Origin: Calliopsis andreniformis
Taxonomy: Eukaryota > Arthropoda > Insecta > Hymenoptera > Andrenidae
DNA: 64,000 nt
Direction of reading: 5' to 3'
Assembly: GCF_051401765.1 (NCBI RefSeq)
Contig: NC_135073.1
Span: 3,658,001 to 3,722,000, forward strand
Position 1 is the stretch's first letter. Each line of letters begins with the position of its first letter. Both the position numbers and the translations under genes were made by a program. The notes below the pieces were generated by a model, which ran no database searches, was not told the DNA's origin, and saw only the letters and a list, made by a program, of their open reading frames with translations. Below are positions 26,330-37,624 of this stretch, piece after piece.

Positions 26330-29300
26330 AGTGGCGCGTTTGATATTATTCAATAATGGCGACAGAGAAGATTTACGATTTATTTATTTATTCATACATG
26401 GACGAGATTATAAATAAACATGAATGGATTGACTAAGGAACCGTGATGCAGGGAGGAATAAACTGGACGATTAATTAAACAGGATAGCCTTTGTAATAGA
26501 GCTTGCAAAGGCTAAAAGTAGAGCTGAGAAGAAAATTGTCTGCATTATAAGCGTTATTGTGTCCAGTTACCTACAAACTTTTAGACAATTCACAGGCGAT
26601 TAATACTGGCAGTTGTACTGAAACCGACTTGATAAAGGATCAGTAGTTTCGTCAACAAAGAGAACTTCTCCAGAAACGGAATCCAAGCCTTTTTAAGGTT
26701 CCTGTTATCAGTGCCCACCTATATTCTGAAAACATACATATTGTTAATGGTATGCAGGTCCTGTCAGTATTCGGAATCGATAGTAGGTACTGACGGTAGC
26801 GCTGATACTATGTTGAACTCTTTAGAATACAGGAAACACAGTAGTTATCTAAAATAAGTCGAGCATGCCTAAAGTAAAATTTCTTTGCGAGTGTCTTCAT
26901 TTGTAATTTTCTTTCTTTTGAAAGAATAAAAATGTCTAAGAATCACTAAAATTGACCTTTAATTTAATTATTTTACAAATGACATAAAGCTTACGTCGCA
27001 ATCCTTGTTCTTCATTAAAAGGAAGAAACGAAGAAGGAATCGTCAGAGGTCGAATGTATCTGACAAAGTGCCAAAGACGATAGTTCTCAAAACTACCCCT
27101 AGTTCGCGTGAAGGTGGATGGCCGCGACATTCACAGTAAACGTAGATAAACTAAAGCAGACCACATAAGCCGAGAAGCTTATGTCCCGTGGTTGTCGACG
27201 GGGTAGGCAACTTTGAAACAACAATTACTATTCGCGTACCAAGATGTATATTTGTCGGCAGACCCTGTGGAACTGTCGTCCTGGCACTAATAAAACTGGT
27301 GCACCTGCAACAGTACGCGGGAATATATCGTCAGTGAAACGATTAATAATCATTACGTTAGGCGAACGGCCCTCGCGCATATTAAAGTACCAGCCGCCAT
27401 AAAATCTATCTGTTTACGATTCTCGTGGGGGCGCGAGTACTGGAGAATGTTATTTCTAATTCCGCCAAAATTACGCCCTTTCCACCCGAATATTCTCGAA
27501 TCAATGGGAAATAACACTGCAGTCGGGATGTATCATTGGAGTTAGAAAGTACTTACCAATTTTCTCATCGTAACCTGAAGCTTGTTGAGCTTATAGTGGG
27601 ATACATGTCAGGACAACTTGTGTGCTGGTTCACTTCTATTTCTTTAAAGTTCTGAGCGAATATGTATGAAAGTAAAATTCATATGAGCGAAATATTATAA
27701 TTCCAAGGTGTGGTTAATTTTTGTAGAGCTTATAACTAAACAATTCTGTATAAACTGGGAAAATATCTTCCAATCTTTTAGTAGTAGGTTTTGAAGTTAC
27801 ACGTTTGTGGAAATTAAATTATTGAAAATACTGCATATAGTTTGAACATGATATAAAAGGGATAAGACTAATTAGCAACCTAGGAACGTTGAGTGAGAGG
27901 CTTTCCACGCCTATTAATTGTCGTTTTATTCTTCTGTATCTATTTTTCTTTAAGTAAATGTAATTTATTCATGTCTTGGTGTTAAACTTTTACTCTGAAT
28001 TAGTAGACTGGAATTCTCATTAAACTTCCTAGGATTTCTGAAGATTTCCTAGTAAAACTGACTCTAAACACAATATTATTTGGTCCGTTTTCAATGATGC
28101 ACAATTTAACCAATGTCTACATTCGGAATATTTATCTTATACAAATGATAACCAAATGTAATTCAAACAGTGCTGCATCAACAGCCAAAAGATTACTACA
28201 ATAATATATACAATTCAATTTAATTAATTGAAATATTACTACTATACTTTTCAATAGTTAAAACAATAATCTATACATATTAACACTCTAAGCATAGCAA
28301 TTATTAAGGAATAGCAATCATTTTTTCAAGTTAAGACAATCGATACTATTTAAAAAGAAACATATTCAAATCGTGAGTTTTTTCGATTTCTCGATCAATA
28401 TCCGCTTAAGACTCTCAAATTAAGCTGCATAAAATTCTTCAAGTTGAAAGATGTTTTCGATCAGGTTTCCATTATGCTGGATAGAGAGAAATTTGGAAGA
28501 CAGAAATTCGAAGAATTTCCTAACGAAAGTTTCTCAGGTTTAAGTAAGGAACTTCGTCGCATTTCGTTGATCATACACTCGTCGCGTCTTAACTGAGATA
28601 AGTAGAAAAGCCTACAAAGAGACTCCCAAGAGCAACGTGACGATCCTTCAATTTTTCTCGTTACATCTTCCTCGTTTTCTACTTCACGCCTTCTCCACTC
28701 CCGAGAAGCGAAACGGCCGAGTACAAAAGTGAAAGAAGAAGGCGGTCGAGGCACGAGGGAAAGAATGAAACTAATTGCGGTGTCGTCTAGAAATCGCCTC
28801 CGTAACGACGATTCCTTCCCTCAAGTTCGAGCCACGGTACCGCGTGACGTATTCTCGATGCCATGCGAAACTTTTTATTCGCGAGGTCCTAACGATGCCT
28901 CGGCAATCTTGAAGCAACTGTTCCTCCTTCTGCAGACGTCTTCATTGTTAAACCGCAGTCTTCTGGCTTCAACTCTCCGTTCATCCTTATTTTTGGACGT
29001 AGCTTCTAAAAGAAACGACGGTTTAATGATACCAGCTGCTTTTGTCGCGAGCGACAGCGACTTCCTATTTTTCTCGAGTGTTCTATTCCAAGAGTTATCT
29101 TCTGAGATAGGATTGGCGTTTGACACAGATTACGGGTGACTGGAAAACAATGAAATTTTTATCTACAAGATACCTTTGGCTTGAGTTAAGTAGAACAAGT
29201 TACTAAGACGAATTAATGGTAGTTTGATGAATTGTTAAATTAGTGGAAGTTTAATTAAACTTTAATATTAAAATATTTATATAAAATTACATTACTTTGA

Positions 29301-29459
29301 ATATCATACTGCTGATCAAACTTTGGAATTGCTTACTAATTCTTACTAAAGTTGTACAATAAGTACAGTATTATAGATATTATAACAGCATAAATTCATT
29401 CTATAAATAATTTAATCCAAAATTTAATATTACTCTACATAACAGGTGTGTATTTTCTA
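26330..29459. other. AT-rich DNA with GC islands at 27.1-27.5 and 28.6-29.1 kb
   Basis: No gene is supported. The island at about 28620-29130 is open on both strands (a 136-codon + frame and an 83-codon - frame). Opposite-strand opening of this kind is typical of noncoding GC-rich sequence. Confidence 0.5.
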
Positions 29460-29479
29460 AAAAGAGCATTCACAATATT

Positions 29480-29720
29480 ATTATTATTAAATTATTGACT
29501 CAATCATAATCAAAAGTGTAATTATTTCATGATTAATAATAACTGAGTTAATCATATCTTTTGATTAAAATAGCTTCGATTACTTCTGCTATCTGTGAAT
29601 CATAATTACCGATTACTTATTTATCAATTATTAATCATTAATAAATTACTGAGTTTATTTCACGTTATAACTGTTAATCATTAATCAAATTTCTTTTTCT
29701 TAACATTGGTTATTATTATG
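29480..29720. promoter_or_regulatory. Cluster of TAAT/GATTA motifs
   Basis: About 240 bp densely packed with ATTA/TAAT cores, including several TTAATCATTAAT-like and TGATTAAT sites, and one TGACTCA (AP-1-type) motif near 29496. Homeodomain and PBC/Hox factors bind such cores, so the block could be an enhancer. AT-rich DNA produces these motifs often, and no conservation data are available. Confidence 0.2.
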
Positions 29721-29939
29721 TTATATTAGATAACAGTAAAAATAAGACTATAACCAGGTGTTAAAATTAGTACTTTTACATTATTAGTATTATTAGTAGA
29801 CAGAACAAATTGTCAATTAATTATATTTCCATCGACCCCCGCAATGGTCAGTATATGCATGTCTGCATAGAATCGTTCATTAGTCAACCCCAACACAGAC
29901 TTATCTACTTCAGTAGCTTATGCAGACGTAGGGTTTCCC

Positions 29940-31430
29940 CACTCCTTGTATCAGTGTACACACAAGAAACGGATTCAGCTTTCCACTAAACAAAACAGCA
30001 TTACACGGCCGTTTTCGCGAAGACTCCGGTTAATTCGCAATAGCTTCGAGTCTAGACCGAGCTTTCATTCACCGCAAGAAACAAGTCGATTCGGATTCCG
30101 AGCGGAGTATAGAAAACGACAGCTAGGTACATCTAGCCTCGACGATCTCGAAGAGACGTTGACTGCCAAGTTATTTCCTTTCGTATTCCCTCTAACTTCT
30201 TCTTTCCTTTTTTGTTATTTGTACACCGATTCGAGACGCTGCAGTAGCGTCGTCGCGGACAGTGGTAGCAGCAGCAGCAGAAAATCTCGAATAAATCCTT
30301 TCGTAATCCTGCATCGCTCCTTTCAGCCAGTCCGGATTTCCACCACTCGCTTTTATGCCACCTCTGCACCCTTCGAAAACTCTCATACCCCCCACGTTAT
30401 CCGTCGCCCTTCCGCCCACCCTTTATCTCTCCGTTCATCTTTCCTCTCTATTCCGCTCTGTCTCGTTTCTCCCCTCGGATATGTGTCCCTCGAAGCTCCG
30501 CGCATAGCCCAGCCGTGTACCCGCTCGTTCTCGTTCCTGTGTACTTTTTCCATAAGGCCGTCAATAGTGCCTTCCTGCCGTTCCCAGCATTCACGGCCGT
30601 CGTCATTACGATATCCGACGACGCGCAGCATTCGAAACAAGGTTCGCCCCGGTCGTCTCGAAACAATTTTCGCTCGTAGCTGAGCGTTTCCGCTGGGATT
30701 CGATATTGTCAGGCCTGCTCGCGAACACTCCAGCGGGGAATAGCAGGGAAAACGCGTTTATTCCTCGAAATGCGCCACCCATTCGAACGAATTTCTGGGC
30801 TACATCTTTCTTTCACCGACTTGCCCACCCCTTGCGTCACTACCCTATCGCGAGCGACAAATTCGGTTTCGAATTTGACGGAGCGACTCGCGGATGAAAG
30901 GACGATCTCTTGTGGCGAAACGGTGGCGCGGTTAAGGATCCTGATGGTACAGGGGGGTTCAACGAATTTTTGCTAGGGAATTTTTGCTAGGGAAAAAGGG
31001 AAGGAGCGTTTGAGTGGACGAGTCTCTTTATCATCTATTGGAACTGTATTTTCCCTTCTTACAGATTATAAAGGTATCTCCACTCGACGGGCACGCAAAG
31101 GAAGTTTTTCTCTCACGGAAAGGAGAGAGAGATAAGGGAAAGTCGTGTTTCTAGACTACCCCCCTCACGGCCGTTTTTTGCCATTTCCATCCGGCTTACG
31201 TTAAGCCACTTTTTATGTTGGCCCTTATTCCAGGCTTACCGTGACAAGATGAATGCAATATGATATCAAAAGACGAAGGAATTCCATAACGGAGTACACA
31301 CCGCGCGCTGCTCAAAGGATGCGCCGCGCCGCGAGGCTTCCACTTTCGCGATGACGCGTACTTATTCACCTCCTTGCGAATTTTATTGAAAGATCCTCCT
31401 CCGGGGACCATGCGTGTGTTTAAAACGGAA
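29940..31430. other. Largest GC island, CT-rich on the + strand
   Basis: About 1.5 kb of GC-rich, CpG-containing DNA, the largest island in the window. The + strand is pyrimidine-rich from about 30170 to 30560, which suppresses stop codons and leaves 245 codons open (29946-30683) with no ATG anywhere. A short AGC repeat lies at about 30267-30280, and a 14-bp unit is directly duplicated at 30964-30991. A GAGAGAGA run (about 31123-31131) could bind a GAGA-type factor. The island could be a promoter or enhancer region, but no core promoter can be fixed. Confidence 0.4.
30964..30991. repeat. Tandem 14-bp duplication
   Basis: The unit GAATTTTTGCTAGG occurs twice in perfect direct tandem (30964-30977 and 30978-30991), a recent slippage-type duplication. 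Confidence 0.9.
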
Positions 31431-33858
31431 TTGCATGAATTGAACGCAATAGTAGGAGCTTCATATACGGACTGAAGACAAAATCCTGATGAAATTTGTG
31501 TTAGATCGACTCCGGTGGTGATGTAGTTTCATAAGGTGTTTTTCTAGAAATAAGATTGAAGCATGAGGATAGTATTTCTTTATCATAAGCTCTTTGTGTT
31601 CGCAATAAGTAACTATTGAGCTGTAACATTGATTTCCAGAAGTCATGAAATGGATTAATGTGTAAGCATCTCAAATTGGATAGTGCTTTGATCGCAGATT
31701 ATCTACCTCGTTAGGTCAATCAACCCATTGCAACGTGATAGCTATATCGTCTGAGGTTATACGTTCTGTAAATTTTTAATACGCGTGTCAATGACGTACA
31801 CTTTAATTTAATATTATATACAAGGAAAACCGTGAAACTTATTAGATAGTATCACTTGTCAATAGAGTTCTCAGAGTACAGACAGAATATTTAGTAAAAT
31901 ATTATCTACTGATCCAAGTGGTTACAGATGATGAAGTTAGAATTAAGTAGAATGAAAAAAACGTTCATCCCGGATACGTGAAACAGTTTCATATTAAAAA
32001 TCATAAAATCATATTTCAGAAATTGACGGCAGGATAATTAGAATCTACGCACCCTTCGATACCATTTAGTCAGGGATTACTAATAATAACTTCCGATAGA
32101 TAGATCTAGGAGAAATATAAGTGATGAAATTTCAGCGATCAAAGCTACCTACGATCCTCGATCGGTATGCTAGGTTTAGAAGGGTTCCGGAGTAAATCAA
32201 CCCATATAATCTCTCTAAGTCTGCTTCAGAGACTCTGAGCATTACACTAGCATTACAACTCAATTATTCCAGACATAACAGTATATCGGATGGTAATTTC
32301 AGCCTCTCCGATGCTGCATTTTCGAAAGCCTTTCACGTTCGACGCAGACTGTGTCCAAAAAATTCAAGAGCGCCATGCTGCTGAAAAATAGAGGAGACGA
32401 CGAAGAAACCTAGGGATCTAAAATTCATCCCTCCTGCATGAGTCTGGATACACGCGGAAAGGTCAATGGGAACGTTCCACCGGGTTCAGGTCGAGAGGAA
32501 ATAACAAATTCATTCACCGAAAGCGCCATAAACGATTCCCGGTTTAGCCATCCGCGAAGGAGCAACCGAAGCTTTCCTAATTTATTAAAACGTCGCAGAG
32601 ACGCGAGACTCGAACGAAACTCACTGCAGAAACGTTCTCCAGCGCCCCTTCTACCGGTGTCTCGAACTTCTTTCTCGACTCCTTCCTCCCCCTCCATCCC
32701 TCACACGAAACGGTGTAAAATTTTCAAGAGCTCTTGCCCCGGCTTCGGGGCTCACGTCTACCATTTACACACGTTTCCCCGGTTGTGCAAACGTGTGGCG
32801 CGTAAAACGATCCTCACTGGTCGGCCAGTGGCATACAAGAGAGGTCGTCTGCCGGTTGGGAATACGTGGAATAAGAATCTAAAAGGAGCGTGGCGAGGAG
32901 TCGACGACGAAACGACTCCCTCGAGCTTTCTCCAATCAGCCAGGCCCGCTCTATCCAGCTAAAATGCACTCTGGTTCGCGTGTTTCTGACCTGGTCGACC
33001 CGTACACCCGCTAACTCGCTAATGTACACTGCTACCGACCTTCGAAACCGCCGCTGTTCTAGGGGAGCACCCCGTCGGCCCAGCTTGGCCTGCCCAGCGA
33101 CTTTTACACGCTCGTATGGATTCCATTAGTAATCCTTATGCGATCTGTTAACGCGCCGTGAAGAAAAGGAGAAGTCCCCGGGGAGTGTTTCCGTTTGGCA
33201 CGCTTGATGCTTCCCATTTTCGTGCGATTTCCAACGGCCTCGCGTTAAGCAGACGCTCAACAGCGTTGTTCACCTCGTTTCGACCCGAAGAAACGGACAT
33301 TTCGACGGTGCTTCTGAGGAAGAAAGCGCGAATAACTCCCTTGATACGACGCCATTGTGCTCTGTATCGTTTTCGGAGATTAAGTGCTGTTCCCCATTCA
33401 GAAATGCGTGAAAGTGGGCTCTTCAGTACGAACTTGTTTGGTACATCTATGGCACTTGACTAATTTTAATGTGATGACGTTCCGGGCAGTCTTTTGGAGC
33501 GTCACTCTCGGGTTGTTTTTTGGCTGAAAATTCTCTGCTGCGCCTAGCGGCTGTTTTTGTAAGTGGATGAATCTTTAAAGAGCTTCTGGGATTCTCTTCA
33601 TTTTAATATACTCGCGATGCTTTTAGCTGCAGTCGTCGTACTTTGATAGTTGTCTTTTGTTCAAGTAAATTTTATTTTCTATAAACAATTTCAAAATATG
33701 GAATTCAGTAGTGGAGTTTCTTGAATTAATTATTAATTTTGTTCATTATTTAGTAGTTATTCATTCGAAGTAAGAATTGCCAATGTAAACACAAATACTC
33801 AATTAATAGGAAGGTTTAAAATTTTGTGGAAAGTTAATAATCGTGAGAAGTGCACAAT
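31431..33858. other. AT-rich segment then GC island (32.3-33.5 kb)
   Basis: AT-rich to about 32300. From there to about 33520 is a GC/CpG-rich island with overlapping open frames on both strands (174 codons + at 32438-32962). That frame is Arg/Ser/Pro-rich and unlike known families. No gene is supported. Confidence 0.45.
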
Positions 33859-33945
33859 CAGTGACGGATTCTGGCGACGTCGCCGCGTCGCGCCGCGCCG
33901 GTTCGATATTTGACGCGCATGTGGGTCGATTGCCCAAATTTTTTT
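33859..33945. mobile_element. Possible lone hAT-type transposon end
   Basis: The segment begins CAGTGACGGATTCTGG, similar in form to hAT-superfamily ends (CAGTGGCGGAT-type). It then runs into an extremely GC-rich stretch containing the perfect palindrome GGCGACGTCGCC (33873-33884), abruptly set in AT-rich DNA. No matching right end or 8-bp duplication was found, so it would be a fragment. The GC jump itself is clear; the hAT reading is a guess. Confidence 0.3.
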
Positions 33946-34530
33946 GATACAGTAGATTTGTTTGTGAGAGCTACGATTGTGACAGTTTTTATGCTTACGA
34001 AGCAATATTATATATTTGATAAAAATTATGTACAATCCAGTAACATTCTTTTCACTTCTCAAAATTAATTTATTCTTAAAAATTTGATATTGAAACAACA
34101 TTACTGGTAATTATTTTTTATTTTCGACATAAATAAATCAATAGTTTTGTTTCCATTTCATTTTCCTACTTTTGTCTTCTGCTTTTCATTAATCTTATTA
34201 TATTTCTAAAGTGCTTTTTTAAACGTATCTTAAATTATTGGTTTTTAAAAACGAACTCTGCAAATGTCATTTTTTTTACGTCTCATAGATATATTTTTTA
34301 ATGTATCTTACTCTTTAATATATCTCTTTAACTCTATTAGAACTTATCTCTTTAATATATCTTATTTCTTGCGTTTTACAAATACTTAATAGGAACTTCT
34401 AAACTCGTGTGAATGTTTCAGCAGAACTTTATGATTCCTTTTTATTAATAAGTTGTTTATAAAATTAATTATTCTTACAATGAAAAGAAGTGCATTTGGT
34501 TTGTTTTATATTACACTTATTAACTTAAAA
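33946..34530. other. AT-rich stretch with degenerate repeats
   Basis: AT-rich DNA. At about 34300-34375 there is a loose duplication of a CTCTTTAATATATCT unit. No gene is supported. Confidence 0.5.
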
Positions 34531-34580
34531 CGTTATATACTAATACATGTCTGTATCTTTCTGTTGCAGGTGAGTGACAG
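34531..34580 (+). other. Candidate recursive splice site (zero-length exon)
   Basis: TACTAAT at 34538-34544 is an excellent branch-point match. It is followed by a pyrimidine-rich tract, then TTGCAG ending at 34569, and directly by GTGAGTG from 34570. A full 3' splice site is thus fused to a consensus 5' splice site on the + strand, the ratchet-point pattern of recursive splicing. A later donor, CAG|GTAATA at 34691/34692, could define a 122-nt transient exon. It lies 24.6 kb downstream of the similar site at 10001/10002 on the same strand, as expected for one long intron removed in steps. An ordinary exon starting with GTGAGTGAC is the alternative. Confidence 0.6.
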
Positions 34581-35420
34581 TGAAATGACCTATCATTTGG
34601 GCAGTATAAAATTCTTTCACTTAAATGTCAACTAGTAGCAGTTTCTTTCCATGCCTAAATGGTTAACAGCAAGTAGGGCCTGTAAGACCAGGTAATAAAT
34701 GATCTCTATAAAGTATTTCTATTCGAAGCACCATAGTTAATGGAAATTATCGATCGCTGCAATCCCAATTGTGCGCATCGCTGTTAAATATGAATACCTA
34801 ACCGATCCGTAATGCATCCCGAATAATATCTCTGCGAGTAATTAGACACTTGGTTATTCGCTAGATAAACACATATTTGATCGAACTACATTAGTGGCAT
34901 ATTGTAACGGCGATTACAAATCCACTATGCTTCAATTGCTAGTAGAGTTGTGTACCATGTATACTATGTATTTACGCATTGTGTGATATTACCCTTCGAA
35001 GCATGGACTGTTAAACGGTATCTATACTCCAATATGTGACACAAAGCACAATACAGTTACCTAATTTTTTTCTTTGTCTGAAGTTTCACGATGATTTTCT
35101 ATTTGTTTAGTTAAGACAATTTGACGTCTAAACGTAGATAATAATAAATTATAATTTGTCAAGTTCTAAAACATGTTTTTAAAATTCGGTTTAATTTGAG
35201 TTTCAATACATGTTTGAGGTACTTCAATTACATATATTACGCAAGTATTTAGTTTAATATTAAACTTTATTTTCATCAGAGTTTATAAATTATTTTTGAT
35301 ATTATCAGAAATTACTTTATCTGCACAATAACTTTTTCGAATTCTTTCAAACACTTGCGCCTCGAGATTTTAGCATAGTAGCTTTCACAAATTCAAGCTC
35401 TTATTTATACTTTGACTCAG

Positions 35421-35821
35421 TGTCTGTCTCAATTTACTGCTACAATAGACCCGCAAGTAGTCATTTACAGAATACTAAATCGACACCTCTAAGTCTGTTC
35501 CTGGTTAACACGCTTCACGCACGGTTAGGCGATCATACCATGTTGAATCTGAAGGAGAATTCGCCAAGTCGAAAGCATCTTTCTCCCACGAAGCGCCATG
35601 AATTGATCGCTAAGCTCTAGGAACACGAGACAAAGGCTTCTCTATTAGATTGTCTCCAAACTGTGCACACTCTGAGACATCGTAGAACGATCTCGAGGTA
35701 CGAACAATTAGGCGATTCTATCGATCTGGTTTGGAAATGGAAGACGATAGCTTGGACGTTGGCAAACTTCGTGTTGACGCTTGGTGTGTTCCTGGTCGTC
35801 CTTATTGGTAGAAGTTCATGA
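35421..35821 (+). pseudogene. Coding-like frame with C-terminal membrane segment, one TAG
   Basis: A + strand frame follows an acceptor-like site (pyrimidine-rich run and CTCAG ending at 35420), runs to a TAG at 35618-35620, then stays open for 66 more codons to TGA at 35819-35821. An ATG in a usable context lies at 35539. The last part contains a hydrophobic stretch, AWTLANFVLTLGVFLVVLI, preceded by WKWK and followed by GRSS, which looks like a single tail-anchoring membrane segment. I do not recognise the protein. The TAG sits in CTCTAG|GAA, so it could be a second splice acceptor that skips the stop, a nonsense mutation in a decayed gene, or a readthrough codon. An ATTAAA signal lies near 35949. 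The frame is GC-richer than its surroundings. Confidence 0.25.
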
Positions 35822-36680
35822 ATGAATTTGTCCTTAGTGTCTTCCTCGTGTTACTTACGGATCTACAAACACTACAAGATTGGCAAACGTCATACATGAA
35901 ATCGCGGAATCAGTCACATATCCGTCTGATGTTACGTTTTCCCCGATATTAAATTAGAGTTGTGAAATTGCGTCGGTTCTCTCAAGACTTATGCGAACGC
36001 TTTGAATCTGACCGACTTTATTTTGCCTGGATTACGGAAATTAATGTTAAATTCTGCGAAACCGAATGCTAACTACCTTCTAGTGAGTTCTAATGATCGA
36101 ATCTCAATTATGCCAGTTCTACACTTGAAAGACTGAAGCACTTCAACTTCATGTGAATTTCAGAGATAAATAGTCCATGTATTATATATTCATTTTGTTA
36201 GGGTACTTAACGTAATTCTAGAATTGCTTAGAGTCTTCTAATATCCTTATACATGGGAAACCAGAGTTATCCATGTTGAGATTTTTAGGTGTAGGCTGTG
36301 TCCATTTGAAAGAACTATAGGTGTCTCAATGTTTTGCAAATATTGTACTCAGCGTCATCATTCGACCCATTTTGATAGTTTTTCCCTAATGTTTTGAAAA
36401 CTTTGAAATTCGCTAAAAATCCTATCATTTGGACAGAGATACAAAACAAAATTAGTTTTAATTTATTTCCATAATAATTCTATAATGATCCCGTTCTTCT
36501 AGTGCCTAACTGTAATTGTTTCTTAGTATCATTCATAATCGTATGAAAATTGCCACTCACACATGGCTAACATGACAGTCAGAGTGTTAAAGGATCGTGA
36601 AATAAGCTAAAATAATGTTTAGACACAAGAATCCCCCAATTTCTGAATCGCAAAGCATACTACTCTACTGCCAACGTTAC
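35822..36680. other. AT-rich stretch, nothing seen
   Basis: AT-rich sequence with no supported gene or repeat. Confidence 0.5.
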
Positions 36681-37440
36681 CACTTCCTTAATCACCAATT
36701 CGCGTGTCCTCCGGTCCTTAACATCACAGGTTCAATTGCTGAGCCAGAGGGATGACATCGCAGGTTAAATCCCAAACAGGGATGTGGCGAATAACGGGCC
36801 GAAGTCTCGGGTAATTTTTCCCAGGCGAAACAGCTGTAGGTCGTACGGCTTTCTATTTGTAATAAGGCGGCTAGATGAGCGTAGCAGAGGGCCAAAAGAG
36901 TCGGAGGGCGATGGTATGGACTATCCGTGAGCGGGAAGAGAGAAAGAGAGAAAGGGAATACGGTAGCCGGGTATATATACACCCCAGGGGTGTGATAGTC
37001 GTACGATGTATGGTTATTGGGCGGCTGGCGGCATCGATTCTCACGACGAGGGAGCCACAGATCACCCGGAAACTGAAACTCTCGCCGTAGCCGTCCTTTC
37101 CTTCTTCGGCTTCCGCACAGCCCCATAGCCAAGGCGCATCGCGCGCTTCCATCCGTCGGCTAAATACTTTATTAGGAAGTTATACGATGGTCCCTTGGTA
37201 ATTCGGATTCGAATTCAGTCTGGAAACGCAAACCGATCTGTCGGATCTCTCGCGTCGAGAACTGCTGCTTCTGGTTCGCTCGCTAGCTCTACTGGAGATG
37301 TCCTTCCCCAAGTTTACAAATTTTCCTTCGCGTTGCTTGCGATCAAACGTATTCTCGACTATTCGGATGTCTCCTGTCCTGTATACCATGATTCCTCGCT
37401 TGGTTCCGTTTAATCAAGTGATCAAGCTGATGTACCATGA
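36681..37440. other. GC island with TATA-like motif and palindrome
   Basis: A CpG-containing island with purine-rich GAGA-like runs (about 36935-36958). TATATATA (about 36972-36979) is followed immediately by the palindrome at 36979-36993. Frames are open on both strands without coding character. It could be a promoter or enhancer island. Confidence 0.35.
36979..36993. promoter_or_regulatory. 15-bp palindrome next to a TATA-like run
   Basis: ACACCCCAGGGGTGT is a perfect palindrome around a central A. Its core CCCCAGGGG fits the loose SCCNNNGGS pattern of AP-2-type factors. It directly abuts TATATATA at 36972-36979. This is a suggestive regulatory arrangement only; no transcript start is visible. 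Confidence 0.25.
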
Positions 37441-37584
37441 CGCCGCGCTATAGGCGTTAGAAAACAATTAGCATTGTAAGGTCATTTTCTTTGCGCGAGT
37501 TATTAGGGATTCGATGGTCAACGTTTCTTATGTTGGTTTTGCACTGTGGTGGAAACTAATGAATAATTTCCCAAAAGAGCTACC

Positions 37585-37624
37585 AGAGGAACTATAAATC
37601 TTTCCTAGAGGAACTATAAATCTG
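37585..37624. repeat. Tandem duplication, 22-bp period
   Basis: The run AGAGGAACTATAAATCT occurs at 37585-37601 and again at 37607-37623, in direct tandem with a 22-bp period. Confidence 0.85.

Noticed and set aside
28729..29139. 136-codon + strand frame
   Set aside because: The opposite strand is also open and the peptide resembles no family; typical of GC-island chance frames.
32438..32962. 174-codon + strand frame
   Set aside because: Arg/Ser/Pro-rich, overlapped by open - strand frames, in a GC island; no domain or splice support.
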